The position numbers and the translations under genes were made by a program. Positions 1-6,141 of a stretch of 8,181 bases of DNA are shown one piece after another (the first letter of the stretch is position 1; each line of letters opens with the position of its first letter). Origin of the DNA: Acetobacteraceae bacterium (GTDB lineage: Bacteria; Pseudomonadota; Alphaproteobacteria; Acetobacterales; Acetobacteraceae); NCBI GenBank assembly GCA_025356735.1, contig JANXRT010000464.1, forward strand, positions 1-8,181. Direction: 5' to 3'. Below the pieces are notes generated by a model. It was not told the DNA's origin. It was given only the letters and a program-made list of their open reading frames with translations, and did no database searches.

Positions 1-485
1 CGGGCCTGGCGCATCTGCAGCAGCAGGTCGAGCACCGGAATCTGCGGCGCCACCATAAGCGGGCGGCGCAGCAGCGCCTGGAGCGAGAACGCGTCGGGCC
101 GCCCGACAAAGGAATACACGTCCTTGATGTGGACCATGCCAACCACGTCGTCGAGCTGCTCGTCATAGACGGGAAGCCTGGAATGGCCCTCCAGACGGAT
201 TTGCTCCAGCGCCTGGTCCAGGGTGACATCGACGCGCATCGCGACGATGTCGGCGCGCGGCACCATCACGTCGTCGGCAGTGGTTTCGCGCAGCCTCAGC
301 ACGTTGGCGATCAGCGCGCGTTCCTGGCGGTCGAGGTCCGGGCGTTCACCGGGCACGTGGGTCGCGTCTTCCGCCTCCTGCACCAGCTCGGCGATCGACA
401 GGCGAACGCTTTGCTCGCCGTTGCGTCCGCCGACCATCCCCCTGAGGCGTGAGAGGATGGCCTGGCGGCTCAAGTTCGTCGCCAC
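1..485 (-). CDS. corC: CorC/HlyC-type CBS-domain protein, partial (3' end off the left edge)
   Basis: About 161 N-terminal residues of a CorC/HlyC/YbeX protein are visible; the rest lies beyond base 1. The translation shows the family signature VMVPRADI (about residues 73-80 from the GTG), then the first CBS motif with GHSRLPVYDEQLDDVVGMVHIKD split over roughly residues 103-125, and the start of the second CBS unit. No DUF21 membrane segment precedes the CBS region, so this is the short soluble form. The family is linked to Mg/Co efflux and usually carries a C-terminal CorC/HlyC domain, which cannot be seen here. I chose GTG at 485, which overlaps ybeY by 16 bases, because the stretch it adds (SRLRGMVGGRNGEQS) resembles the usual N-terminus of the family. 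ATG at 437 is the alternative; its purine run AGGGGG touches the start codon and is badly spaced. The family is clear, the start less so. Confidence 0.88.
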   Translation of the reverse strand, partial: MATNLSRQAILSRLRGMVGGRNGEQSVRLSIAELVQEAEDATHVPGERPDLDRQERALIANVLRLRETTADDVMVPRADIVAMRVDVTLDQALEQIRLEGHSRLPVYDEQLDDVVGMVHIKDVYSFVGRPDAFSLQALLRRPLMVAPQIPVLDLLLQMRQA

Positions 486-943
486 GGATTGGGCACGCCG
501 ATGCGGTGCAGCACCCGTGCCTCGGCCATTTCCATGCGCCGTGCGTCGCCGGCATGGACATGGTCGTGGCCGGCCAGGTGCAGCGCACCGTGCACGGCAA
601 GGTGGGCGAGATGGTGGGATGGGCGACGACCCGAAGCCGCGGCCTCGCGGCGAATGGTGCCAAGGGCGAAGACGATTTCGCCCGGCATGCCGGGAAACGC
701 TGGCTCGTAGGTCAGCACGTTGGTCGGCCGGTTGCGGTCCCGGTCGCGGGCATTCAGCCGCTGCACCGCGCGGTCGGACGACAGCACGAACGAGGCTTTT
801 ATACCGGCCGCGCAGGCGGCGCGGGCCACGATCGCCTCGGCACCGGGCATGAATTTCCGCCAGGCCGGGTCGTCCACCCGTATGTCGCTCCCCGTCGCCG
901 GCGCTGTGTCCGGGACGGGGCCTCTACTACTGTCGGGGTCCAT
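470..943 (-). CDS. ybeY: Endoribonuclease YbeY (rRNA maturation factor)
   Basis: A 157-residue UPF0054/YbeY protein, a single-strand-specific metal-dependent endoribonuclease that acts in 16S rRNA 3'-end maturation and 70S ribosome quality control. The zinc site is intact: HGALHLAGHDH places the three histidines at about residues 118, 122 and 128. Upstream lie the family block PTNVLTYEP and GEIVFALGTIRREA, and an arginine in DRDRNRPTNVL matches the conserved catalytic-pocket arginine. Small departures are GEI for the usual GDI and an asparagine for the usual aspartate just before PTNVL. I start at ATG 943, one base after the phoH stop, with AAGGA in the phoH tail upstream. An in-frame ATG at 982 would add 13 residues but overlaps phoH by 38 bases. 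Cytoplasmic, co-transcribed with phoH and miaB. Confidence 0.95.
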   Translation of the reverse strand: MDPDSSRGPVPDTAPATGSDIRVDDPAWRKFMPGAEAIVARAACAAGIKASFVLSSDRAVQRLNARDRDRNRPTNVLTYEPAFPGMPGEIVFALGTIRREAAASGRRPSHHLAHLAVHGALHLAGHDHVHAGDARRMEMAEARVLHRIGVPNPWRRT

Positions 944-944
944 T

Positions 945-2003
945 TCAGGCGTGTTTTCCTTCGCGATGCGCAACCGTATCACGGTTCGCCTCGCGTCTTG
1001 TATCCCCCTCCGCCTCGGCCCGCTGCTCGTATGCCTCGACGATCCGCCCGACCAGCGGATGGCGCACGACGTCCCGCCGCGCGAACCGCACCACGCCGAT
1101 GCCGGGCACGCCCTCCAGCGTTTCCAGCGCGTCGCGCAGGCCGGACCGCGTGCCGGGCGGCAGATCGACTTGGCTGAGGTCGCCCGCGATCACCATCCGC
1201 GTGCCCTCGCCCATCCGGGTCAGGAACATCTTCATCTGCACGGAGGTGGTGTTCTGCGCCTCGTCCAATATGGCGTAGGCGTGCGCCAGCGTTCGCCCGC
1301 GCATAAACGCGAGCGGCGCCACCTCGATCTCGCCGTTGGTCATCCGCTTGTCGAGCTGCCCGTTCGGCAGCAGGTCGTTCAGTGCATCGTACAATGGCCG
1401 CAGATAGGGATCTACCTTGTCCTTGAGGTCGCCGGGGAGGAAGCCGAGCCGCTCCCCGGCCTCGACCGCCGGGCGCGACAGGATGATGCGATCGACCTTG
1501 CCGGCCTGCAGCATGGCAACCGCCTGGGCGACCGCGAGGTAGGTCTTGCCGGTGCCGGCGGGGCCGACGCCGAACACCATTTCATGGCTCGCCAGCGCCT
1601 CCATGTAGGCCGCCTGGCCGGGGCTGCGCGGCCCAACCGGGCCGCGCCGGGTGCGGATCGCCGGCAGGTCGGAAAGCGGCAGCCGCGGATCGTTTTCGGT
1701 GTCCGCCAGCCGGATCGCTGCCTCCACATCGCCACGCCCGACGCTCTCGCCGCGTTCCAGCTTCTGCCACAGCCCCTGCAACGCGACCTGTGCGGATTCG
1801 ACCCGCGACGGCTCGCCCGAGATCGCGACCCGGTTGCCGCGGCACGAAAGCCGCACGCCGAGCGCCTGCTCGATCCGCACCAGATGACGATCGTGATCGC
1901 CGAGCAGCATGGGCAGAAGCGCGTTGTTGCCGAACTGGAGGGTGACGGCCCGGGAAGCCTGGCCGACGGCGGGAGGTGCGGAGTGGGGCGACAGATGGGT
2001 CAA
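945..2003 (-). CDS. phoH: PhoH family ATPase (PhoH-like protein, YbeZ type)
   Basis: A 352-residue cytoplasmic P-loop ATPase of the PhoH/YbeZ type, normally encoded beside ybeY and thought to work with it in RNA processing. An N-terminal KH-like nucleic-acid-binding segment covers about residues 20-90. The PhoH ATPase core follows: Walker A GPAGTGKT at 147-154, SRPAVEAGERLGFLPGD at about 176-192, Walker B AILDEAQN at 244-251, and the GDLSQVDLP motif at about 274-282. The start is TTG at 2003; no in-frame ATG lies near it, and the stop of miaB overlaps it in the four bases TTGA. An SD-like AGGAGAGAG sits 11 bases upstream inside the last miaB codons, so translational coupling is likely. The C-terminal 30 residues are charged and probably disordered. 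Length is normal for the family. Confidence 0.95.
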   Translation of the reverse strand: MTHLSPHSAPPAVGQASRAVTLQFGNNALLPMLLGDHDRHLVRIEQALGVRLSCRGNRVAISGEPSRVESAQVALQGLWQKLERGESVGRGDVEAAIRLADTENDPRLPLSDLPAIRTRRGPVGPRSPGQAAYMEALASHEMVFGVGPAGTGKTYLAVAQAVAMLQAGKVDRIILSRPAVEAGERLGFLPGDLKDKVDPYLRPLYDALNDLLPNGQLDKRMTNGEIEVAPLAFMRGRTLAHAYAILDEAQNTTSVQMKMFLTRMGEGTRMVIAGDLSQVDLPPGTRSGLRDALETLEGVPGIGVVRFARRDVVRHPLVGRIVEAYEQRAEAEGDTRREANRDTVAHREGKHA

Positions 2004-3427
2004 GCGCAGGCTCTCTCCTGGATGAGGTTGCTGGTTGAGGCCAGACTCCCGACCAGGGAGTTTTGGCGCGCGGCATCGATCCGCACGGAAATTTCCGTGC
2101 CGATCCGATCGAGGGAACCGGGCAGGTGCACCGGCTGCAAAAAGGGTGTCCGACCGCCGATCTGGCCCGGCTGGCGGCCAGGTCCGGTGACGAGGATGCT
2201 CATCGTGCGCCCGACGCAGGCCGCATTGAACGCACCCTGCTGGTCGCGCAGCAGCGCCTGCAACGCCTGTAGCCGGCGGTCCTTGTCCGGCTCGCCCACC
2301 TGGTGCGGCGCGCCGGCGGCGGGCGTGCCGGGACGCTGCGAATACTTGAAGCTGAACGCCTGCGCAAAGTTGACTTTCCGCACCAGATCCATCGTTGCTT
2401 CGAAATCGGTTTCGGTCTCGCCGGGATGGCCGACGATGAAGTCGGAGGAAAGCGCCAATTCCGGACGCGCATCACGCAGCCTGTCCACAAGCCGAAGATA
2501 ATCTTCCGCCGTATGCTTGCGGTTCATCGCCGCCAGCATCCGGTCGGAGCCGGACTGCACCGGCAGATGAAGGAACGGCATCAGCGCCGGCACGTCGCCA
2601 TGCGCCGCGATCAGCGCGTCGTCCATGTCGCGCGGGTGCGAGGTGGTGTAGCGCAGCCGCAACAGGTTGGAGATGCCGGCCAGCTCGCGCACTAGCCGCG
2701 CCAGGCCCCATGTCGAGCCGCTGGGCGCCTCGCCATGCCAGGCATTGACGTTCTGGCCGAGCAGCGTGATCTCGAGCGCGCCCTGCCCCACCAGCTTTCG
2801 CGCTTCCGCGACGATCGAGGCAACCGGCCGGCTGGCTTCGACGCCGCGCGTGTAGGGCACGACGCAGAACGAGCAGAACTTGTCGCAGCCTTCCTGGATG
2901 GTCAGGAACGCCGTCACGCCCTGCGGCGCCGATGCCTCGGGCAGGAAGTCGAATTTTTGTTCAGTGGGAAAGTCGGTCTCGATCACCGGGCCGCCTTTGG
3001 CGGCGCGCGACGCCCGGGCGACCATCTCCGGCAGCCGGTGATAGGTCTGCGGCCCCAGCACGATATCGACGTAGGGCGCGCGAAGAAGGATTTCGGCGCC
3101 CTCGGCCTGCGCCACGCAGCCAGCGACGGCAAGCACCATGCGTCCGCCCGCCGCTTCCTTCGACTGTTTCAGCAGCCGCAGCCGGCCCAGTTCGGAGAAC
3201 ACCTTCTCCGATGCCTTGTCGCGGATGTGGCAGGTGTTGAGAATCACCATGTCGGCACCGTCGGGAAGCGGCGACGAGGTGAAGCCGAGCGGCGCCAGCA
3301 CGTCGGCCATCCGCAAGCTGTCGTACACGTTCATCTGGCAACCCCAGGTGATGACGTGCAGCTTCTTTCTGTTATCCGCGCCGGGGACAAACCCTGGAAC
3401 CCTACCGTCGGCGGAATTCCCGCTCAT
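2000..3427 (-). CDS. miaB: tRNA-2-methylthio-N6-dimethylallyladenosine synthase MiaB
   Basis: A 475-residue radical-SAM methylthiotransferase that adds a 2-methylthio group to i6A37 of tRNAs reading codons starting with U. Domain order is the standard one. The N-terminal MTTase domain carries the auxiliary 4Fe-4S cysteines at about C30 (WGCQMN), C66 (NTCHIRDKASEK) and C104 (AGCVAQ). The radical-SAM core has CDKFCSFC with cysteines at 181, 185 and 188. The C-terminal TRAM domain spans about 402-463. The motifs NTCHIRDKASEKVFSELG and EGCDKFCSFCVVPYTRG favour MiaB over RimO or MtaB. ATG 3427 has AGG and GGAG purine boxes 4 and 8 bases upstream. The gene heads the miaB-phoH-ybeY-corC run, and its stop overlaps the phoH start. 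A large palindrome lies inside the TRAM-coding part and is listed separately. Confidence 0.97.
   Translation of the reverse strand: MSGNSADGRVPGFVPGADNRKKLHVITWGCQMNVYDSLRMADVLAPLGFTSSPLPDGADMVILNTCHIRDKASEKVFSELGRLRLLKQSKEAAGGRMVLAVAGCVAQAEGAEILLRAPYVDIVLGPQTYHRLPEMVARASRAAKGGPVIETDFPTEQKFDFLPEASAPQGVTAFLTIQEGCDKFCSFCVVPYTRGVEASRPVASIVAEARKLVGQGALEITLLGQNVNAWHGEAPSGSTWGLARLVRELAGISNLLRLRYTTSHPRDMDDALIAAHGDVPALMPFLHLPVQSGSDRMLAAMNRKHTAEDYLRLVDRLRDARPELALSSDFIVGHPGETETDFEATMDLVRKVNFAQAFSFKYSQRPGTPAAGAPHQVGEPDKDRRLQALQALLRDQQGAFNAACVGRTMSILVTGPGRQPGQIGGRTPFLQPVHLPGSLDRIGTEISVRIDAARQNSLVGSLASTSNLIQERACA
2078..2105. repeat. 28-base near-perfect palindrome inside the 3' end of miaB
   Basis: The core 2083-2100, GCACGGAAATTTCCGTGC, is a perfect 18-base inverted repeat. 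It is flanked by one mismatched pair (C2082/C2101) and then by GATC on both sides (2078-2081 and 2102-2105), so 13 of 14 base pairs match around the centre. It encodes the RIGTEISVRID stretch of the MiaB TRAM domain and lies 75-102 bases upstream of the phoH TTG. The symmetry has no spacer, so it looks more like a dimeric protein site or a chance codon effect than a terminator; no T-run follows on either strand. Confidence 0.75.
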
Positions 3428-3556
3428 GCAACCTGCTCCGCCGTGCCGCCCCGGACCAATCCGGAACGTAAGGCGGAAGCCATCGGCGGGGTGGCTGTCT
3501 GGGTCAAGCGCAACAGTTCAAATCTGGCTCCGTTTCGGGACTCGTCGGCAGCTGGC

Positions 3557-3587
3557 ATTATGGCAGAGAATATCCGCGTGCTGTCAA
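3557..3587 (-). promoter_or_regulatory. Possible sigma-70-type promoter of the miaB operon
   Basis: On the minus strand a perfect TTGACA (3582-3587) is followed after 19 bases by CATAAT (3557-3562), which matches five of six positions of the -10 consensus. The spacer is longer than the ideal 17. The pair would give a leader of about 120 bases before the miaB ATG. It falls in the only sizeable gap upstream of the operon, which supports it; no experiment is implied. Confidence 0.4.
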
Positions 3588-3598
3588 CAATCGCGCGT

Positions 3599-3608
3599 GT
3601 TCACGAAC
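3599..3608. promoter_or_regulatory. Small GTTC-N2-GAAC palindrome upstream of the miaB promoter
   Basis: GTTCACGAAC reads as GTTC and its complement GAAC around two bases, 11 bases upstream of the putative -35 box. The half-sites are reminiscent of alphaproteobacterial LexA sites, but those are direct GTTC-N7-GTTC repeats, which this is not. It could be an activator site or chance. Confidence 0.2.
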
Positions 3609-3659
3609 GACAGTTGGCATCGCGGCGGCGGGATGCAAGCTGCTGCGGCAAACCGGCGG

Positions 3660-4643
3660 TCAGCCAAAGGCGGGCTCGGTTCCAAGGCCGTCGCCGCCAG
3701 GCGGCGCGATGCCCGGCGCGGGTCCGGGCATCGGCGTTTGAATGGGCTGGGCCGGGCGATTTTGGCGCAACGTCGAAGCTCCGTCGGCACAGGCCCGCCA
3801 CACCGCATGGGCAAGCTCCTTCCGGTTGGCGAAATGCGCCGGGTCGAGCGGCGTGTGCAGTAGCATCGTGCCGCGCAGGCCCTTGTGCTGCGCCAGCCGC
3901 CAGAAGTGCGAGGCGATGTCCATGTCGCCATACCAGGCGAACAGCGGCCGGCAGGCACGCCCGGTCGGCAGCCCCGCCAGCCGGTCATAGACCACCGAAA
4001 TCGGCTGCAGGATCGGGCGCGCCGGCGCCTCGGTGATGGCAAAGAACGAGGACCGGAACGGCAGCACGCGCGACCCGTCTGATGTCGTGCCCTCGGGAAA
4101 CAGGATCAGGTTATCGCCGGCGGCCAGCCGCCCGACCATCCCGTCGCGCTCCCGCCCGGTCGAGCCGCGCGATCGGCTGACGAAGACGCTGCGGCCGAGC
4201 CGCGCAATGGTCCGCACCACCGGCCAGCTCTCGACGTCGTCCTTGGCTATAAAGCAGCCGTCGAGCTGTCCGCCGAGCACCGGGATGTCGAGCCAGGAGG
4301 AATGGTTGGAAACGAAGATCACCGGCCGGCCATCGGCCGGGCGTGCGCGCTGGCCGATGACCCGCACCCGCAGCCCCATCAGCCGGGCGAAGCGGCTCCA
4401 GTAGATCTGCGCGAACCGCATCTTGGCGCCGCCCGGCAGCAGCAGGCAGGCTGCCTGAATGGGGATCGCCAGCCCGGTCCAGGCCAGCACGCTGACGCCG
4501 CGACGGATCGCGCGCAGCCGCCGCGACAGACGCCGTCCGGCCCGCATGCGCAGCGCCTCCGGGCCGGCCTCCGGCCGCGAGCGCCCAAGCTGCATCGGCC
4601 GCTTGGGGGCGAAGCGTCGAAGCGGATTCGCTGGTTTTTCCAT
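3660..4643 (-). CDS. plsC: 1-acyl-sn-glycerol-3-phosphate acyltransferase (PlsC/LPLAT family)
   Basis: A 327-residue lysophospholipid acyltransferase that would acylate lysophosphatidic acid to phosphatidic acid at the inner membrane. A hydrophobic segment at about residues 49-70 is the membrane anchor. The catalytic NHSSWLD gives the H-x4-D motif at H114 and D119; motif II is seen in RLGRSVFVSR (about 148-157) and motif III in FPEGTTSDG (182-190). A proline- and glycine-rich tail (about 298-327) follows the domain and looks disordered. I start at ATG 4643 (MEKPANP), before the basic N-terminus. The open frame runs on upstream to 4994, but that stretch lies across the opposite-strand phosphatase gene and does not resemble the family. 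The Shine-Dalgarno signal is weak. An ornithine-lipid O-acyltransferase (OlsA-like) is the main alternative substrate class. Confidence 0.92.
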   Translation of the reverse strand: MEKPANPLRRFAPKRPMQLGRSRPEAGPEALRMRAGRRLSRRLRAIRRGVSVLAWTGLAIPIQAACLLLPGGAKMRFAQIYWSRFARLMGLRVRVIGQRARPADGRPVIFVSNHSSWLDIPVLGGQLDGCFIAKDDVESWPVVRTIARLGRSVFVSRSRGSTGRERDGMVGRLAAGDNLILFPEGTTSDGSRVLPFRSSFFAITEAPARPILQPISVVYDRLAGLPTGRACRPLFAWYGDMDIASHFWRLAQHKGLRGTMLLHTPLDPAHFANRKELAHAVWRACADGASTLRQNRPAQPIQTPMPGPAPGIAPPGGDGLGTEPAFG

Positions 4644-4827
4644 GGCTTGCAGATACCGCCGCGATAATGACCAGACAATGGCACCACGATGACGGTTGCA
4701 CGAAATCTGAGCCCGAAAAGCAACCGCAAGCGTCGGATTGTTGCGCCAGCGAACCTTCATCGAATGGCCGCACGCCTTGCAGCCCAGCCAGGCCGCATGC
4801 TGAGCGGATACAGGGAGGACAATCAGC
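4644..4827. other. Divergent spacer between plsC and the phosphatase gene
   Basis: These 184 bases must hold the start signals of both divergent genes. Apart from the AGGGAGG ribosome site near the right end I see only weak candidates, for example a minus-strand TTGTCT with TATCTG 17 bases on, which matches the consensus poorly. No hairpin or RNA gene is evident. Confidence 0.5.
4812..4818 (+). promoter_or_regulatory. Ribosome binding site of the phosphatase gene
   Basis: AGGGAGG lies 9 bases before ATG 4828. It is the strongest Shine-Dalgarno match in the window and fixes that start over other in-frame candidates. Confidence 0.75.
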
Positions 4828-6141
4828 ATGACCAGGCGCCCGCAAACCCGTCGCCCCGCAGCCGCGGACCCCGCCACCCCCACTCCGGCGACCGATAACC
4901 AGACACCCGAGACGCTCAACAAGCCGGTGTTCTCGCAGCCGGTGCCGACCGCTGACCCAACCGTGTTCCAGATCCAGCATCCGTCCGACAACACTGCCTA
5001 CAAGGCGATCGACGCGCTCAACCGCGAGCACAAGCTGCACCCCATGCCGTTCCCCGCGCCGCGTGACCTGCCCGAGCCGCGCCTGACCCTGGCGCAGGTG
5101 CTCGGAACCCGGTCGGAAGACGCCAAGATCACGGCCAATGGCCAGATCGTCTTTCACGCCGTCGGCGACACCGGCAACACCCGCGGCCCGGACTCCCAGA
5201 ACTTGGTCGCCGACAAGCTGATCAGCGACTTCCAGGAGCCGGCCAGGCGCGACCTGCCGCAGTTCTTCTTTCATCTCGGCGACGTCATCTACAATTTCGG
5301 CGAGCAACGATACTACTACGACCAGTTCTACGATCCATACCGCGACTACCCGGCGCCAATCCTCGCCCTGGCCGGCAACCATGACGGCATGGTGGCGCCC
5401 GACACCAACGCTTCGACCCTGGCCGCCTACCTCGACAATTTCTGCCAGGAAGGTTTCGTCGTCACCCCCGAGGCCGGCGGCCTGTCACGCACCGCACAGA
5501 TCCAGCCGGGCGTGTTCTTCACCTTCGAGGCGCCGTTCGTTCGCATCCTTGCCTTGTACAGCAACACGCTCGAAGACCCTGGCGTGATCGCCGACGACAC
5601 CATCGGCTCCTCCCAGATTGAATACCTCCGCGCCGCCCTGACGCGGGTGAAAACCGAGGGCTACGCCGGCGCGCTGATCCTGGCCCACCATCATCCGGCC
5701 TACACCGCAGGCAACAAGCACGGTTGGAGCATCGCCATGCGCCAGCAGATCGACGGGATCTGCACCGATGTCGGCGTCTGGCCGCACGCGGTGCTGTCCG
5801 CCCACGCCCACAACTACCAGCGTTTCACCCGCACCCATGACGGATCGCAGATACCCTACGTCGTCGCCGGCAATGGCGGTCACGGCCTCGGCCGCCTCAA
5901 CCGGGCCAAGGCCGAGGCTATCCGCGTGCCCGCGGTCATCGAGGCCGCCAGCGGAGACAACGACCTGGTCACGCTGGAGAGCTATGACGATCAGCATTAC
6001 GGCTACCTGCGGATCGTGGCGACCCCGATGCAGGTGCGCCTTGAGTACCATCCGGCTAACGACGGCACCGACGCGAAAACGCCCGACGATTTCGTTACCG
6101 TCGATCTCGCCAGCCGCCGGCTGGTGCACTTCACCGGATGA
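4828..6141 (+). CDS. Purple-acid-phosphatase-like metallophosphoesterase
   Basis: A 437-residue calcineurin-like phosphoesterase. All five metal-binding blocks of the superfamily are present in order: GDTG at 113-116, GDVIYNFG at 151-158, GNHD at 183-186, ILAHHHPAY at about 284-292 and AHAHNYQR at 325-332. The tyrosine in GDxxY and the HNYQR ending resemble purple acid phosphatases, in which that tyrosine binds the ferric ion; the usual GHxH is AHxH here. The first 105 residues are a proline/threonine-rich start followed by a region I do not recognise. No hydrophobic signal sequence is visible; the early RR pairs lack the hydrophobic stretch of a Tat signal, so the protein appears cytoplasmic, unlike typical secreted acid phosphatases. 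The gene stands alone on the plus strand, divergent from plsC and convergent with gshB. The substrate is unknown; a phosphomonoester or phosphodiester is all the fold supports. Confidence 0.9.
   Translation: MTRRPQTRRPAAADPATPTPATDNQTPETLNKPVFSQPVPTADPTVFQIQHPSDNTAYKAIDALNREHKLHPMPFPAPRDLPEPRLTLAQVLGTRSEDAKITANGQIVFHAVGDTGNTRGPDSQNLVADKLISDFQEPARRDLPQFFFHLGDVIYNFGEQRYYYDQFYDPYRDYPAPILALAGNHDGMVAPDTNASTLAAYLDNFCQEGFVVTPEAGGLSRTAQIQPGVFFTFEAPFVRILALYSNTLEDPGVIADDTIGSSQIEYLRAALTRVKTEGYAGALILAHHHPAYTAGNKHGWSIAMRQQIDGICTDVGVWPHAVLSAHAHNYQRFTRTHDGSQIPYVVAGNGGHGLGRLNRAKAEAIRVPAVIEAASGDNDLVTLESYDDQHYGYLRIVATPMQVRLEYHPANDGTDAKTPDDFVTVDLASRRLVHFTG

Larger units (their letters stand above)
3428..3659. 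other. 232-base spacer between plsC and miaB
   Basis: The stretch holds no protein I can support. It contains a possible minus-strand promoter for the miaB operon, a small GTTC/GAAC palindrome upstream of it, and a 44-codon minus-strand frame (3424-3558) whose TGA overlaps the miaB ATG. I see no tRNA-like fold and no terminator hairpin with a T-run behind plsC. Whether plsC is transcribed into miaB or separately is not decided by the sequence. Confidence 0.6.

Noticed and set aside
720..2501. 593-codon plus-strand open frame antisense to ybeY, phoH and miaB
   Set aside because: It spans three well-supported genes on the other strand and its product has no recognisable domain. It is a GC-rich codon shadow.
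2735..4036. 433-codon plus-strand open frame across miaB and plsC
   Set aside because: It is antisense to conserved MiaB and PlsC motifs, and its arginine- and alanine-rich product has no family resemblance.
4323..4341. CCGGCCG...CGGCCGG inverted repeat inside plsC
   Set aside because: A 7-bp stem made only of G and C within a coding region of this base composition is expected by chance.
4689..4898. 69-codon plus-strand frame before the phosphatase
   Set aside because: It overlaps the phosphatase start in another frame, lacks a good ribosome site and has a low-complexity product.
4644..4994. N-terminal extension of plsC up to 4994
   Set aside because: It would overlap the 5' end of the divergent phosphatase gene, and the added residues do not resemble acyltransferases. 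ATG 4643 gives a normal length.
4111..5382. Long minus-strand frame across the plsC start and the phosphatase gene
   Set aside because: It is out of frame with plsC and antisense to the metal-binding blocks of the phosphatase; nothing in it is conserved-looking.
5485..6129. 214-codon minus-strand frame inside the phosphatase gene
   Set aside because: It is fully antisense to the conserved phosphoesterase blocks and has no family match.
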